The notes beneath the pieces are model-generated. The model saw nothing but the letters and a program-made list of their open reading frames with translations. It ran no database searches and was not told the DNA's origin. The position numbers and the translations under genes are program-made. DNA of 33,176 nt from JBKHJA01 sp046538375 (GTDB lineage Bacteria > Acidobacteriota > Aminicenantia > Aminicenantales > Aminicenantaceae), in contig JBKHJA010000018.1 of NCBI GenBank assembly GCA_046538375.1, forward strand, positions 1-33,176, read 5' to 3'. Positions within the stretch are counted from its first letter, which is position 1, and each line of letters opens with the position of its first letter. Positions 15,847 to 24,485 of this stretch are shown piece after piece.

Positions 15847-17325
15847 ATGGAAATAAAAGAAAGAAAAAAATTAGAAGTCTCTGTGGATAAGCGCCACATT
15901 GTCTCTATCGGTGAACGGCTTTACACAGAAAGCGTGGAGCTTCTCCGGGAGCTGGTCAACAACGCCTATGACGCCGATGCTACAGAAGTCCATGTGGATA
16001 TACATCCAGATGAAATTGTGGTCAAAGACAATGGAACGGGTATGGATTTGGAGGGATTGAAACAGTATTTTATCATCGGATCAGAGGAAAAGATCATTCA
16101 CTCCCGTTCTCCCAAATACGGAAGAATAAGAATCGGCCAGTTTGGCATCGGAAAATTTGCATCCCTGGCTGCAGCCTCCCGGTTTGAGGTTATCACCCAG
16201 CATAAAGATTTTGCCGCCAGGGTGGTCTTTGACAAAAAGGACTGGGAAAAAGCAAGGGATCAATGGCATCTTCCCTGCGCCATTCTCTCTCCAGATCCTG
16301 AAAGAGGAGACGGAACCACTGTCATCCTCTCTGAACTTTCCAAATCTTTCCAGGTTGAAGATGTGGAAAAAAAGTTAATGGAGGGGGTACCTCTTAAGGC
16401 CCCTGATTTTGCCGTCTATTTGAACAAACGCCGCCTTTTCCCAAGAAGCTTCATCGGCCAGAGAATTCCCATCATGGAAGGAACAAGGTATGGCCTGGTT
16501 TCGGGAGAAATCATCATCACTCCCAAGTCCAAGGCGTCACTAAAGGATCTGGGAATCGATATCAAAGTCAAGGGAGCCACCATAAAAAAAGAGCTTTTCG
16601 GGATGGAAACTTGGGGGAAAGTTGTGGCCAGGATAAAAGGAGAAATAAATGCCGATTTTCTTCCTATCACCTCAGACCGTTCTAGCTTTGTTACTGATTC
16701 AGACCAATACCAGCAATTCCTCAAGATCATGGTCAAGGTGGTGGGTATCATCAAGAAAACGTTGGGAAAGGAAGCGGACCGCAGGGACGAGAGAAAAGCC
16801 AGCCGGGCAGTGAGAGAAGCTCTTCAGAGAATCCATAAAGCCTTAGCTCATAATCCCGACCTTTCTCCTTTTGGCCCCATTCCTTATGGAGAACCTTCAG
16901 AAATGGGGGGAGGAGCAGTAAGTGAAGCCCAGAAGAAAAAAGCGGAAAAGGAAACTGAACTTAAGTCTCAGGAGGAAGCGAAAAAGAGGGCCGCACCTCA
17001 GAAAAAAAAGAGGCGCCACCCTCTCGTCAAAAGGATCACCCCCAACGCTATTGTGCGCAGGATGAGAATGGGGAAAGAGAGCGTTTCGGTCTGTCTTGAT
17101 TTCTTCGGAGATCCGGGACCGGAATGCTTTTCTGAGGGAAATGTTGTTTACATCAACCGTGACCACCCCCTTTACAAAAGGGAATCCCGCCGAGCCGTCA
17201 CCTACACCATGTACATTGGCCGGCTCATAACTCAGGAAATTTCCATGATGAAAACCACCATAAGCCCCCGGGTGGCCTTTAACCGCCAGAGCCAGCTTCT
17301 CAAAGACGCCTTCACCGAAGAATAA
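15847..17325 (+). CDS. Stand-alone GHKL (Hsp90/MutL/MORC-like) ATPase
   Basis: ATP-binding protein of the GHKL fold, 492 residues, with no kinase or receiver domain. Nucleotide-site motifs: N box RELVNNAYDA (Glu35, Asn39, Asp42), G1 DNGTGM (61-66), G2 GQFGIGKFA (97-105) and G3 DGTTV (155-159). A second domain follows with an ITSDRSSF segment of the type seen in Hsp90/MutL-like middle domains. Then comes a Lys/Glu/Ala-rich charged linker (about 359-393) and a C-terminal domain with VYINRDHPLYKR. The order recalls prokaryotic MORC/Hsp90-like proteins, some of which occur near defence genes; no such genes are adjacent here. Function not assignable; probably a homodimeric clamp. It follows the peptidase gene after 65 bases with a candidate promoter of its own. 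Confidence 0.75.
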   Translation: MEIKERKKLEVSVDKRHIVSIGERLYTESVELLRELVNNAYDADATEVHVDIHPDEIVVKDNGTGMDLEGLKQYFIIGSEEKIIHSRSPKYGRIRIGQFGIGKFASLAAASRFEVITQHKDFAARVVFDKKDWEKARDQWHLPCAILSPDPERGDGTTVILSELSKSFQVEDVEKKLMEGVPLKAPDFAVYLNKRRLFPRSFIGQRIPIMEGTRYGLVSGEIIITPKSKASLKDLGIDIKVKGATIKKELFGMETWGKVVARIKGEINADFLPITSDRSSFVTDSDQYQQFLKIMVKVVGIIKKTLGKEADRRDERKASRAVREALQRIHKALAHNPDLSPFGPIPYGEPSEMGGGAVSEAQKKKAEKETELKSQEEAKKRAAPQKKKRRHPLVKRITPNAIVRRMRMGKESVSVCLDFFGDPGPECFSEGNVVYINRDHPLYKRESRRAVTYTMYIGRLITQEISMMKTTISPRVAFNRQSQLLKDAFTEE

Positions 17326-17478
17326 ATCTTGGTTATTTCCATAAGCCCACCAAATATTCCTGGTGGCGGGCGAGAAGAGAAGCGGTGCTCATGAGAGCTT
17401 CCGTGATGTCAATCAACGAATTTGTGGACAGAGTCTGATGAAAGCCTTCCGTAACAATAAAAAATGAAGGGGCTTATA

Positions 17479-18579
17479 TTGAAGAAAAAAAATAATATGC
17501 GATCCCTTGTGTCCTGGAAAAGATGTGTTGAGTCTGAAAGCTGGGGTCTTCTTTTTTTCTTGATTCTCCTGACTTCCTGTCTCTCCTCTCCAGTCAGTGA
17601 CCATCCCCGCTTTCAGAAAGGGATGGCCTTTCCCACCTGGGTTGCTGGACAGTACTGTTCTTCTAAATCTGATGAGTCTCTGCAGCTTCTGGCTCAGACA
17701 ACCTGTACCGAATGGGTTCAACTGGTCCCCACTTGGTATCAGCAGGACAAATATTCCGTGGACATATTCCCTGATCATGAAGGAATGACCGCCAGGGATA
17801 AATGTCTCCTCCAGGCCATCCGGACCGCCCACAGCCTCTCCCTTAAGGTCATGCTCAAGCCCCACCTGGATGCACTCAGCGGGGAGTGGAGGGGAACTTT
17901 CCAGCCCCAAACTCCTGAGGAGTGGTTCTCAAATTATCAAAAAATGATCTTAAACTATGCTGAACTGGCCGAAAAAGAGAGAGTGGAAATTCTGGCTGTG
18001 GGCTGTGAATTCGTTGAGCTCACCACAGCAGAATTCACCTCAGAATGGGAGGAAATCATCCAGGCGGTCAGGGAGAGTTATTCAGGAGAACTGGTTTATG
18101 CAGCCAACTGGGGAAGGGAATTCCTGCAGGTTGAATTCTGGCCGCAGCTCGATTTCATGGGCATTGACGGCTACTTCGAATTGACTTCGAAGACTGACCC
18201 CACTCTAGATGAGCTGGTGGCTGCGTGGATACCCTATGTCGGAGAAATGGAGACCCAGTCCAGTTTCTGGCAGAAGCCCATCCTTCTCACAGAAATCGGC
18301 TATCGAAGCATTGACGGTTCCAACACCAGGCCCTGGGATTGGGAGACGCCAGGAACGGTTGACTGCGTAGAACAGGCCCTCTGCTACCAGGCTGTGTGGA
18401 AGGCCTTTAAAGGAAAAGAGTGGCTGGCAGGGATTTACTGGTGGAATTGGGAACCTGATCCTTCCCGAGGCGGCTTGAATGATAAAGGATACACACCCCA
18501 GAGGAAACCAGCGGAAGGCATCCTGAAGAGATGGTACTGTGGATTGGGCAGCACCAAGAAGGGCCGCACAAAGCGCTAA
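17479..18579 (+). CDS. Secreted lipoprotein, GH113-like glycoside hydrolase
   Basis: Probable TIM-barrel glycosidase resembling family GH113, whose characterised members act on beta-mannan. Supporting blocks: LVPTWYQ, MLKPHLD, the acid/base-like VGCEFVEL (Glu177), YAANWGREF, MGIDGYFEL, the nucleophile-like LTEIGYRSIDG (Glu272) and YWWNWEPDPS. The N-terminus is a lipoprotein signal: a basic segment, then GLLFFLILLTSC with the lipobox LTSC. I chose TTG at 17479 because AAGGGG (17467-17472) lies 6 bases before it and it yields a typical MKKK start; an ATG at 17464 lacks a ribosome site and would add five residues. About 150 untranslated bases precede it. Substrate is inferred from family likeness only. 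Confidence 0.78.
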   Translation: MKKKNNMRSLVSWKRCVESESWGLLFFLILLTSCLSSPVSDHPRFQKGMAFPTWVAGQYCSSKSDESLQLLAQTTCTEWVQLVPTWYQQDKYSVDIFPDHEGMTARDKCLLQAIRTAHSLSLKVMLKPHLDALSGEWRGTFQPQTPEEWFSNYQKMILNYAELAEKERVEILAVGCEFVELTTAEFTSEWEEIIQAVRESYSGELVYAANWGREFLQVEFWPQLDFMGIDGYFELTSKTDPTLDELVAAWIPYVGEMETQSSFWQKPILLTEIGYRSIDGSNTRPWDWETPGTVDCVEQALCYQAVWKAFKGKEWLAGIYWWNWEPDPSRGGLNDKGYTPQRKPAEGILKRWYCGLGSTKKGRTKR

Positions 18580-18636
18580 CACTTTCATTATTCCCTTTTA
18601 TGCTGTTTTCTGATGGGTTTTTTTACCTGCGCTCTA

Positions 18637-21168
18637 TCAACCACTGACAACCACCGGCGTTTTTCGCGGCCTGGCTTCAGCAATGAAGGCTCCCACGAAG
18701 GCCACCAGGGTGAACAAGAACATCCTCCATATAGCTGCCACTCCAAAACTGTTTATAAATTGAGACCAAAAGACAAGTTCACTTCCCTGCCCTGAGAAGC
18801 TTTCCGCCGCCGCATTCACTCCTGCATAAACCAGGCCGATCAAGGTGCCGCACACAGCTCCCATAATCATCCGTTTGGAGAAAAGTGCTCCTCTGGCCCA
18901 AGCAGCCGCAACCGCGCCCATGATGAACGGGACCCACAGACTAATCCACCAGATGTGGCCAAATCCGGGGATATGACCGTTCAAACGGAAGAATGCATAA
19001 TCTATAAAAGCCAACAGTCCCGTCCCTGCCACCGCACACACCGGCACCTGCCAATAACGGGGCTTTAACAAGGAACGCCTGGCGTTGAGGTGACGGATAC
19101 GCCGGCGCAGGCTGAGGGGATAGTTGTAGAAGAAGTCAAACACGGCGTGTTCCAGCAGCGCTCCCCTCTCCCCGAAGACAGGGACAATATGAACCACTCC
19201 GGTGGCCCAGTGTCCAGCCATGAACCGGGCCAGCTCTAGATAGCGGTAAGCCATCTGTATGGGGAAAGCCAGATACCCGATGTACTTAAAGAAACTTAAA
19301 TAGAAGGCAATATGATAGTCTTTAAAATTTCTCTCTTTCATCACCAGTGCTGTGACATAAAGCCCCCGCACAATCGAACCAGGCGAAATGGGAGTCACCT
19401 GGAAAAACCCTAGAATAAGGCCGGCATGCAGAGAAGCCTCCTGGAAGGAAAGCTCTGGATGCAGCCGGACATAGATGACAGCGACAAGCACTGAGACGAT
19501 TTGGGTCACCGGCGCAGTGCAGATATGAACGGCCAGACTTTTCAGGTATTTCTGGATGAAAGGCTCTTTAATCTGGGCAAGGATATGGGCGGCTTCTTGG
19601 GCGGTCAGCATTCCCCTTTTCTTTCCCTGGGAGATGATCTGCCGAAGCCACTTCTCCCGGACTTCAGCTTTAAAATAGAGCCGCAAAGGCCTTAAAAAGA
19701 TGTTATCCAGGCACTTCAGGAAAAATCGCCGGTCTGAAAAAAAACGGTGAACCTGGGGAGGAAGAAGGGAAAGCGGCAGATGGGCCAAGCAGCGCCAAGG
19801 ATGCCTGGGAAGCTCTTGGGCCCGCTTTTCATCCACCCGTCCTGACCGGTGCCATCGGATACCGACCTCAGCCATACGGGCTCTGCCGGCACGGAGAAAA
19901 TAGTCAAATTGGCTGAACAGAAGTTTTTGGTGCTGGCGAAAATCAGCTCTCCCCCATAGTTTTCGTATAAAATTGCCAAGAAAGGGGATAAGACCTAGCA
20001 GCCAAAAAATCAAGGTGAGAATCTTGTTTTCAGGCAGCTTCTGCGAAGTCTTTCTGTCAATGAAATGACGGATTTCCCAGCTTCTGATGCTGGCGGTCAA
20101 GATATTTTTCCACAGTTCTCGGCTGTAAAGTAATCTCAGATGATGATGGGCGACATCAGGAAGGGAACCACGGTAAGAGTCTTCTGCCTCCTTGAGCTCC
20201 TCCACCGCATGGTCCATGCCCGCAAAAGCCTCCGGGTGCTGGCGGACAAAGTTCTGCAGCCGATCCAGATCTCCCCGGTCAAACTGCACCCAGCTTCCAC
20301 GGGCTATACCCTGGACAATCAGCTTGAAGTCAGCCGGGCACATGGGCAAAAAGGGGAGAAGAGCCAATCCGGCCCTGAAATCCACCGCCACCAGACCTTC
20401 ATCGGGATGAGGATCAGAGGCACATCTTTTGAGGACATTGGGCTGGCTCTTGCAGGTCCACCACTCAAACTGCCGGGCCAGCTCAAAGGCCCCCATCTCA
20501 TGCATCAGTTTCACCAGGTGGGACATGAAGGCCTGCTTGGCTCTGTACTCTGGAGAGCCCAATCCTTCCTCAGATTGGCCCACCTTCCATCTCCACCTTG
20601 CCTCCAGGTTGTCGTCCACCTCAAAACGCCACATCCTCCCCTCAATCCATTCACTGATCTCACCACAGCTTCCCAGAATAGGATCGATGAAAGTAGCATA
20701 CACATCCACCACGGCCTTCTCAGAGCCTAACCGTACTCTGGCTCCCCGGCGGATCAGCTTCTGCCACAGCGCCCCGGCCCGATGTGCGGCCGGGTTTACC
20801 TGAAGAGAGAAAGGGCCCTGGAAAGAAACCGCATAGATCAGGTTGCGGAACCAACGGGCAAATCCAGCGCTGGGGACCAGAATCTTCAAAGCATAGTGAT
20901 TTCCTTTCTCCAGTCCTTCTATGGGTCCTTGGGGTGTCTCCATATCTTTGATCTTTACCCGGTAAACCTGGCCCGCATAACCGCCGCCCACAAACTTCTC
21001 CACCTCCAGCTTGACTTTTCCTGTTTTGGCTGGGAAGACTCCTTTGATCTGGTAGCTCAGCTCAGCACCTGGATCATAGCGCCGGATGCGGAGAGGACGG
21101 ATGATTTTCTGTCCGTAGAAAAACTCCTCTAAGGACCGGAGAGCTGGAACCGAATAATCAACGGCCAT
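18637..21168 (-). CDS. Kinase-like domain fused to polytopic membrane domain, function unknown
   Basis: An 843-residue protein I do not recognise as a named family. The first about 300 residues carry a protein-kinase-like pattern: glycine loop GGGYAGQV (61-68), YALKIL with Lys95, a loop with HEMGAFELARQ and SQPNVL (223-246, Asn244), and AVDFRAG (261-267, Asp263) in the place of DFG. There is no signal peptide, so this part should be cytosolic. One hydrophobic helix at about 383-401 and a basic, Arg-rich region (about 402-515) follow. Then roughly seven membrane segments (about 547-568, 581-609, 617-645, 706-729, 738-757, 766-787, 805-829) lead to a short basic tail. It is convergent with the GH113-like gene and has a strong promoter of its own. 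It could phosphorylate or bind a lipid or sugar substrate. Confidence 0.7.
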   Translation of the reverse strand: MAVDYSVPALRSLEEFFYGQKIIRPLRIRRYDPGAELSYQIKGVFPAKTGKVKLEVEKFVGGGYAGQVYRVKIKDMETPQGPIEGLEKGNHYALKILVPSAGFARWFRNLIYAVSFQGPFSLQVNPAAHRAGALWQKLIRRGARVRLGSEKAVVDVYATFIDPILGSCGEISEWIEGRMWRFEVDDNLEARWRWKVGQSEEGLGSPEYRAKQAFMSHLVKLMHEMGAFELARQFEWWTCKSQPNVLKRCASDPHPDEGLVAVDFRAGLALLPFLPMCPADFKLIVQGIARGSWVQFDRGDLDRLQNFVRQHPEAFAGMDHAVEELKEAEDSYRGSLPDVAHHHLRLLYSRELWKNILTASIRSWEIRHFIDRKTSQKLPENKILTLIFWLLGLIPFLGNFIRKLWGRADFRQHQKLLFSQFDYFLRAGRARMAEVGIRWHRSGRVDEKRAQELPRHPWRCLAHLPLSLLPPQVHRFFSDRRFFLKCLDNIFLRPLRLYFKAEVREKWLRQIISQGKKRGMLTAQEAAHILAQIKEPFIQKYLKSLAVHICTAPVTQIVSVLVAVIYVRLHPELSFQEASLHAGLILGFFQVTPISPGSIVRGLYVTALVMKERNFKDYHIAFYLSFFKYIGYLAFPIQMAYRYLELARFMAGHWATGVVHIVPVFGERGALLEHAVFDFFYNYPLSLRRRIRHLNARRSLLKPRYWQVPVCAVAGTGLLAFIDYAFFRLNGHIPGFGHIWWISLWVPFIMGAVAAAWARGALFSKRMIMGAVCGTLIGLVYAGVNAAAESFSGQGSELVFWSQFINSFGVAAIWRMFLFTLVAFVGAFIAEARPRKTPVVVSG

Positions 21169-21234
21169 CCTTATTTCCCATGTTGGCGGCTGCAGATTTT
21201 TCCCTGCGCCTTTATGAAATTTTCTAAAGAAAAG

Positions 21235-21263
21235 CTTATAACATTGCCTAAATGGGTTGTCAA
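21235..21263 (-). promoter_or_regulatory. Strong sigma70-type promoter for the kinase-membrane fusion gene
   Basis: On the minus strand TTGACA (21258-21263) is a perfect -35, followed after exactly 17 bases by TATAAG (21235-21240), a 5/6 -10 preceded by TG as in extended -10 promoters. The predicted start near 21228 gives a leader of about 60 bases to the ATG at 21168. It is the best promoter match in the window. It lies just beyond the 3' end of the upstream ABC operon, so the fusion gene is independently transcribed. Confidence 0.75.
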
Positions 21264-21275
21264 ACGGAAGAAAAG

Positions 21276-22532
21276 TTAAAAATACACTCTGAAGGAGGTA
21301 AACAGCATATCCGGATAGGTGCCGAATTCAGACCTCAACCGGAGAGGGGAAGAAAGGCCCTGGATAGACTGGGGATTTTTCCCCAATCCCAAGTACCCTC
21401 CGGCCGCCAGATAGATGTTCTCGGCAACGCTGTATTCCAGAAGCGGAGCCAGAACCAGGGATCTATCGTTGAGGTTCAAGATTACCAGACCTGTAACCGG
21501 CATAAGAGGAGAAAGCTGGTAGGTGGTGCCCAAGTTCAGGTAATGTTGCCCCAACAGGTAAACAGCTCCATCTTGATAGGCAGAAGAGGCAAAGAGAGGG
21601 GGGTAGTTTTGGGGATTGTTCCTGCCAGCGGAATTGAAATGATACTCGATGAATCCATAGGTTTTGCTGGTCAGGTTGTAATCAGCGCCCACAGAGGCCC
21701 TCACATAGTTTTTTTCCGGGGAAGCTTTTGATTCCTGGAAGAAACCGGGGATCACATAGGCTGCCTCTACCCAGAACCCGGCTCCTCCCAGAGCCCGGGC
21801 CATATCTACACCCACCAGGAAATGTTTTCTGAAGGCGATCAGGAGAAGGGATAGATCGGTGCGGAATGTATAGATTTTTCCTCTTAAAAAGAAAGCATTT
21901 TTATCCCAACGCAGATCTTTTCCCGCCACAAAACCGAAATCCAGTTCATCCATCATGCCCAGAGGCACTTTCACCCGGACGGCATCCACTCCTCTCCTTT
22001 CTTCTTTATCCAGCTCATTGAAGGCAAACGGAACCAGGATGTCGGTGGGATTGATCACCCGGGCACTCCCCCAGGCGACAGCCTGCCTGCCCACAAATAT
22101 ATCGGCGAATTCTGTCTTGATGGTCAGGTAAAAGCGGTCAACATTATGAAACAGGCCAAAGCTGGAAACAGGCTCCTCAGGAGGTGGATAGATCCGGGAG
22201 CGGAAATCAGAAATCCTGTATTCCAGCGGCTTCAATCCGCCAAACAGAGCCTCCTCTCCAAAAAGGAAGCGGTCCTGAATCCTGGGAGAAAGGTCATAGT
22301 CCAGCTGGAAAGACAAACGGTTTGAGGGGCGGAAGAAGAGCTTGAGCCTGAGACGGTTGGTGACCGCACCCATGTCTGGCTGGCTTATGGGGGTATCACC
22401 CGATTTATATCGGGGGAACTTAAACACAATGGAAAAATTCTTGTAATATCCCTGAAGGGAAAAACGATCTTCTGCCCCGGCCAGCCCCGTTAAAAACAGA
22501 AGGACCAGGCCGAAGCCGGTGAGCCTTTTCAA
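21276..22532 (-). CDS. Outer-membrane beta-barrel protein of the ABC operon (DUF1302-like)
   Basis: A 418-residue protein with a clear signal peptide (MKRLTGFGLVLLFLTGLAGA, cleavage after AGA). Alternating-hydrophobic strands follow through to a C-terminal VYF, the aromatic end typical of barrels folded by BamA. A block GRQAVAWGSARVINPTDIL recalls DUF1302-type barrels that accompany lipid exporters. Its start overlaps the ATPase stop by 4 bases (ATGA), so it belongs to the ABC transporter operon and is probably the outer-membrane end of that route. Specific family assignment is uncertain; that it is a barrel is well supported. Confidence 0.8.
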   Translation of the reverse strand: MKRLTGFGLVLLFLTGLAGAEDRFSLQGYYKNFSIVFKFPRYKSGDTPISQPDMGAVTNRLRLKLFFRPSNRLSFQLDYDLSPRIQDRFLFGEEALFGGLKPLEYRISDFRSRIYPPPEEPVSSFGLFHNVDRFYLTIKTEFADIFVGRQAVAWGSARVINPTDILVPFAFNELDKEERRGVDAVRVKVPLGMMDELDFGFVAGKDLRWDKNAFFLRGKIYTFRTDLSLLLIAFRKHFLVGVDMARALGGAGFWVEAAYVIPGFFQESKASPEKNYVRASVGADYNLTSKTYGFIEYHFNSAGRNNPQNYPPLFASSAYQDGAVYLLGQHYLNLGTTYQLSPLMPVTGLVILNLNDRSLVLAPLLEYSVAENIYLAAGGYLGLGKNPQSIQGLSSPLRLRSEFGTYPDMLFTSFRVYF

Positions 22533-23236
22533 TTTCTGTTCCTCACTTCATCCTTGACCACCAGGCCGTCTTTAAGAGTAATCACCCGGTCAGCTCTTTC
22601 CATGACCATCCGGTCGTGAGTGGAAAACAGAAAGGTCATTCCTGTTTTTCTGTTCAGCTCCCTCATCATGTCCAGAAGTTCTCCTCCGGTCTTGGAGTCG
22701 AGGTTGGCGGTGGGCTCGTCAGCCAGAATCAGCTCAGGCTGGGACACCATGGCTCTGGCAATGGCCACTCTTTGCTGCTGGCCGCCGGAGAGCTTGGGAG
22801 GAAAGCGGTCTTCAAGTCCTTCCATCCCGATATCCTGCAGAATCTCATTCACCCTTCTGTGCCGCTCTGCTTTGGGAATGCCCTGCAGGAGCATGATATA
22901 CTCGATATTCTCTTCTGCGGTGAGAACCGGAATCAGGTTGTACGCCTGAAAAATGAACCCGATATGATCCCGTCGGAAATCCGATAGTTCCTTACCGCTC
23001 ATGTCGGTGACCAATTTGTCTTTCAGCCAGACCTTTCCTTCAGAAGGGTAGTCAAGTCCAGAAATAATATTCAAAAAAGTGGTCTTGCCCGAACCCGAAG
23101 GGCCCACGACGGCTGCAAATTCGCCCACCTTCACGGTCAGATCAATCCCTCTGACTGCTCTGACCACCAGGTCATGGTCTTTGTAATCCTTTTTCACCTT
23201 CTCTGTGACGATGATGTTTCCATCTTGCTTGGCCAT
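22529..23236 (-). CDS. ABC transporter ATPase, LolD/MacB type
   Basis: A 235-residue cytosolic ATPase powering the two FtsX-like permeases encoded just upstream. Walker A is GPSGSGKTT (45-53), Q loop IFQAYNLIPVLTAEEN, signature LSGGQQQRVAIARA (149-162) and Walker B LILADEPTANLD, followed by the H-loop STHD. The QAYNLIPVLTA block and length are those of the LolD/MacB/FtsE group of mechanotransmission transporters rather than nutrient importers. AAGGAG lies 7 bases before the ATG; the upstream permease stop is 12 bases away. Confidence 0.95.
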   Translation of the reverse strand: MAKQDGNIIVTEKVKKDYKDHDLVVRAVRGIDLTVKVGEFAAVVGPSGSGKTTFLNIISGLDYPSEGKVWLKDKLVTDMSGKELSDFRRDHIGFIFQAYNLIPVLTAEENIEYIMLLQGIPKAERHRRVNEILQDIGMEGLEDRFPPKLSGGQQQRVAIARAMVSQPELILADEPTANLDSKTGGELLDMMRELNRKTGMTFLFSTHDRMVMERADRVITLKDGLVVKDEVRNRN

Positions 23237-23248
23237 GTTTCACTCCTT

Positions 23249-24475
23249 CTACAAGCTTTTTCTTAAAGCATCGGATATGGACATCTTCCCAGCCACTACA
23301 GCCGGATAAAAGCCCACCAGAACAGTAAACAGGAACACAGCAGCCGGATAGATGATGTACTGCTTGATCTGGATCACCGGATAAAGCATCTCATACATGG
23401 TAGTGCCGGCAAATTCTATCCCCCGATAATCGATGCCAGTCCTGGTGATGATAAAAGTGACCAAAAAACCGATCACCACACCCAGAGCTATGCTCAAAAC
23501 AGACAGGGCTCCTGCTTCAAAAATAATCAATCTTCTGATGCCGGAGGGTCGGGTTCCCACCGCCCGCATCACCCCAAACTCAAACAGGCGTTCATAAAGC
23601 GACATGAACAAGGTGTTGATGATCCCGAAAGCCACGATGCCAAAAAGGATGATGGCCAGGACCAGAAGAGAAATCCAAAACAGCCCCAATATCGGCTTCA
23701 TCTGGGGAAGCAGTGTGGTCCAGCTGGCTGCCTCGTTCCCCTGTTCAGAATATTTGGCCCAGAAAGGATTGTCATCTTGGAGGGCGAATTTGATATCCTT
23801 GAACTGGATAGCGATCTCGTGGACCTGCCGGCCAATTCCCAGCATCTGCTGGGATTTAGACAACCTGATGAAAGCAAAACCGGTGTCCATCTCCTTGATG
23901 TTGAAATGGTATATTCCGGAGATACGGAACATATCTTGAGAAAGATCACCGCTGTAGGCCTGAGAAACGGTTATCACCACCCGGTCTCCCAATCCCACCT
24001 CCAGCACTTCCGCCAGCTCACTGCCGATGACAATATCCCGTTCATTCTCTCCCTTAAAAAAATCCCCCTGCCGGATAGCATCATTGACTTGAGAAAGATG
24101 CTTTTCTGTCTGCGGCTTGACTCCCACTAAAATCACGGAGCTGACGTTGGCCGGGGAAGTGATCATCCCGAAACTCTTGGTGCGGAGGGTGAAGCGCTCC
24201 ACCTGGCCTTCTCTTTCCAGGTCTGAGACCACCTGATTCAGATTGTTTATGGTTTTCTCTACCTCTTGAGTTAAACGGAAATTTTCCCGGTGTATCTGCG
24301 CTTCTCCCAGAAATGAGGCGGTGGCGGATTTGATCATGTTGTTCTTCATCCCCACCATCAGAGCATCGAAAAAGATCAGCGATGCTAAACCCACCCCGAT
24401 GGCTGTGCCAGCAATGAAGGTACGCCGTTTGTTCCTGAAAACGTTCCGCCAAGCCAGCTTCACATAGAACCACAT
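23249..24475 (-). CDS. ABC permease, FtsX/LolC/E family (second of pair)
   Basis: A 408-residue permease with the LolC/E-MacB plan. One N-terminal membrane helix (RTFIAGTAIGVGLASLIFFDAL) is followed by a periplasmic domain of about 230 residues containing GVKPQTEKHLS and GSELAEVLEVGLGDRVVIT, then three helices in the FtsX core. Its cytoplasmic coupling region is LFMSLYERLFEFGVMRAVGT. AGGAGG lies 7 bases before the ATG. It is the second of two non-identical permeases, so the transporter is probably a heterodimer like LolCE. It starts 10 bases after the first permease gene. Confidence 0.93.
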   Translation of the reverse strand: MWFYVKLAWRNVFRNKRRTFIAGTAIGVGLASLIFFDALMVGMKNNMIKSATASFLGEAQIHRENFRLTQEVEKTINNLNQVVSDLEREGQVERFTLRTKSFGMITSPANVSSVILVGVKPQTEKHLSQVNDAIRQGDFFKGENERDIVIGSELAEVLEVGLGDRVVITVSQAYSGDLSQDMFRISGIYHFNIKEMDTGFAFIRLSKSQQMLGIGRQVHEIAIQFKDIKFALQDDNPFWAKYSEQGNEAASWTTLLPQMKPILGLFWISLLVLAIILFGIVAFGIINTLFMSLYERLFEFGVMRAVGTRPSGIRRLIIFEAGALSVLSIALGVVIGFLVTFIITRTGIDYRGIEFAGTTMYEMLYPVIQIKQYIIYPAAVFLFTVLVGFYPAVVAGKMSISDALRKSL

Positions 24476-24485
24476 TTTTTTCCTC

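Noticed and set aside
15882..15890. DnaA-box-like TGTGGATAA here and at 32740-32748, and TTATCCACA at 27137-27145
   Set aside because: Three perfect 9-mers scattered over 17 kb inside genes, each explained by Val-Asp-Lys or similar codons; no cluster or A/T-rich unwinding region, so no origin is called.
17347..17366. Stem-loop CCACCA-N8-TGGTGG after the GHKL ATPase gene
   Set aside because: Only 6 pairs, a long loop and no following T run; not a convincing rho-independent terminator.
20140..20730. Plus-strand open frame (196 codons) opposite the kinase-membrane fusion gene
   Set aside because: No ribosome site or recognisable domain; lies wholly within a longer frame with kinase-like motifs and a strong promoter.
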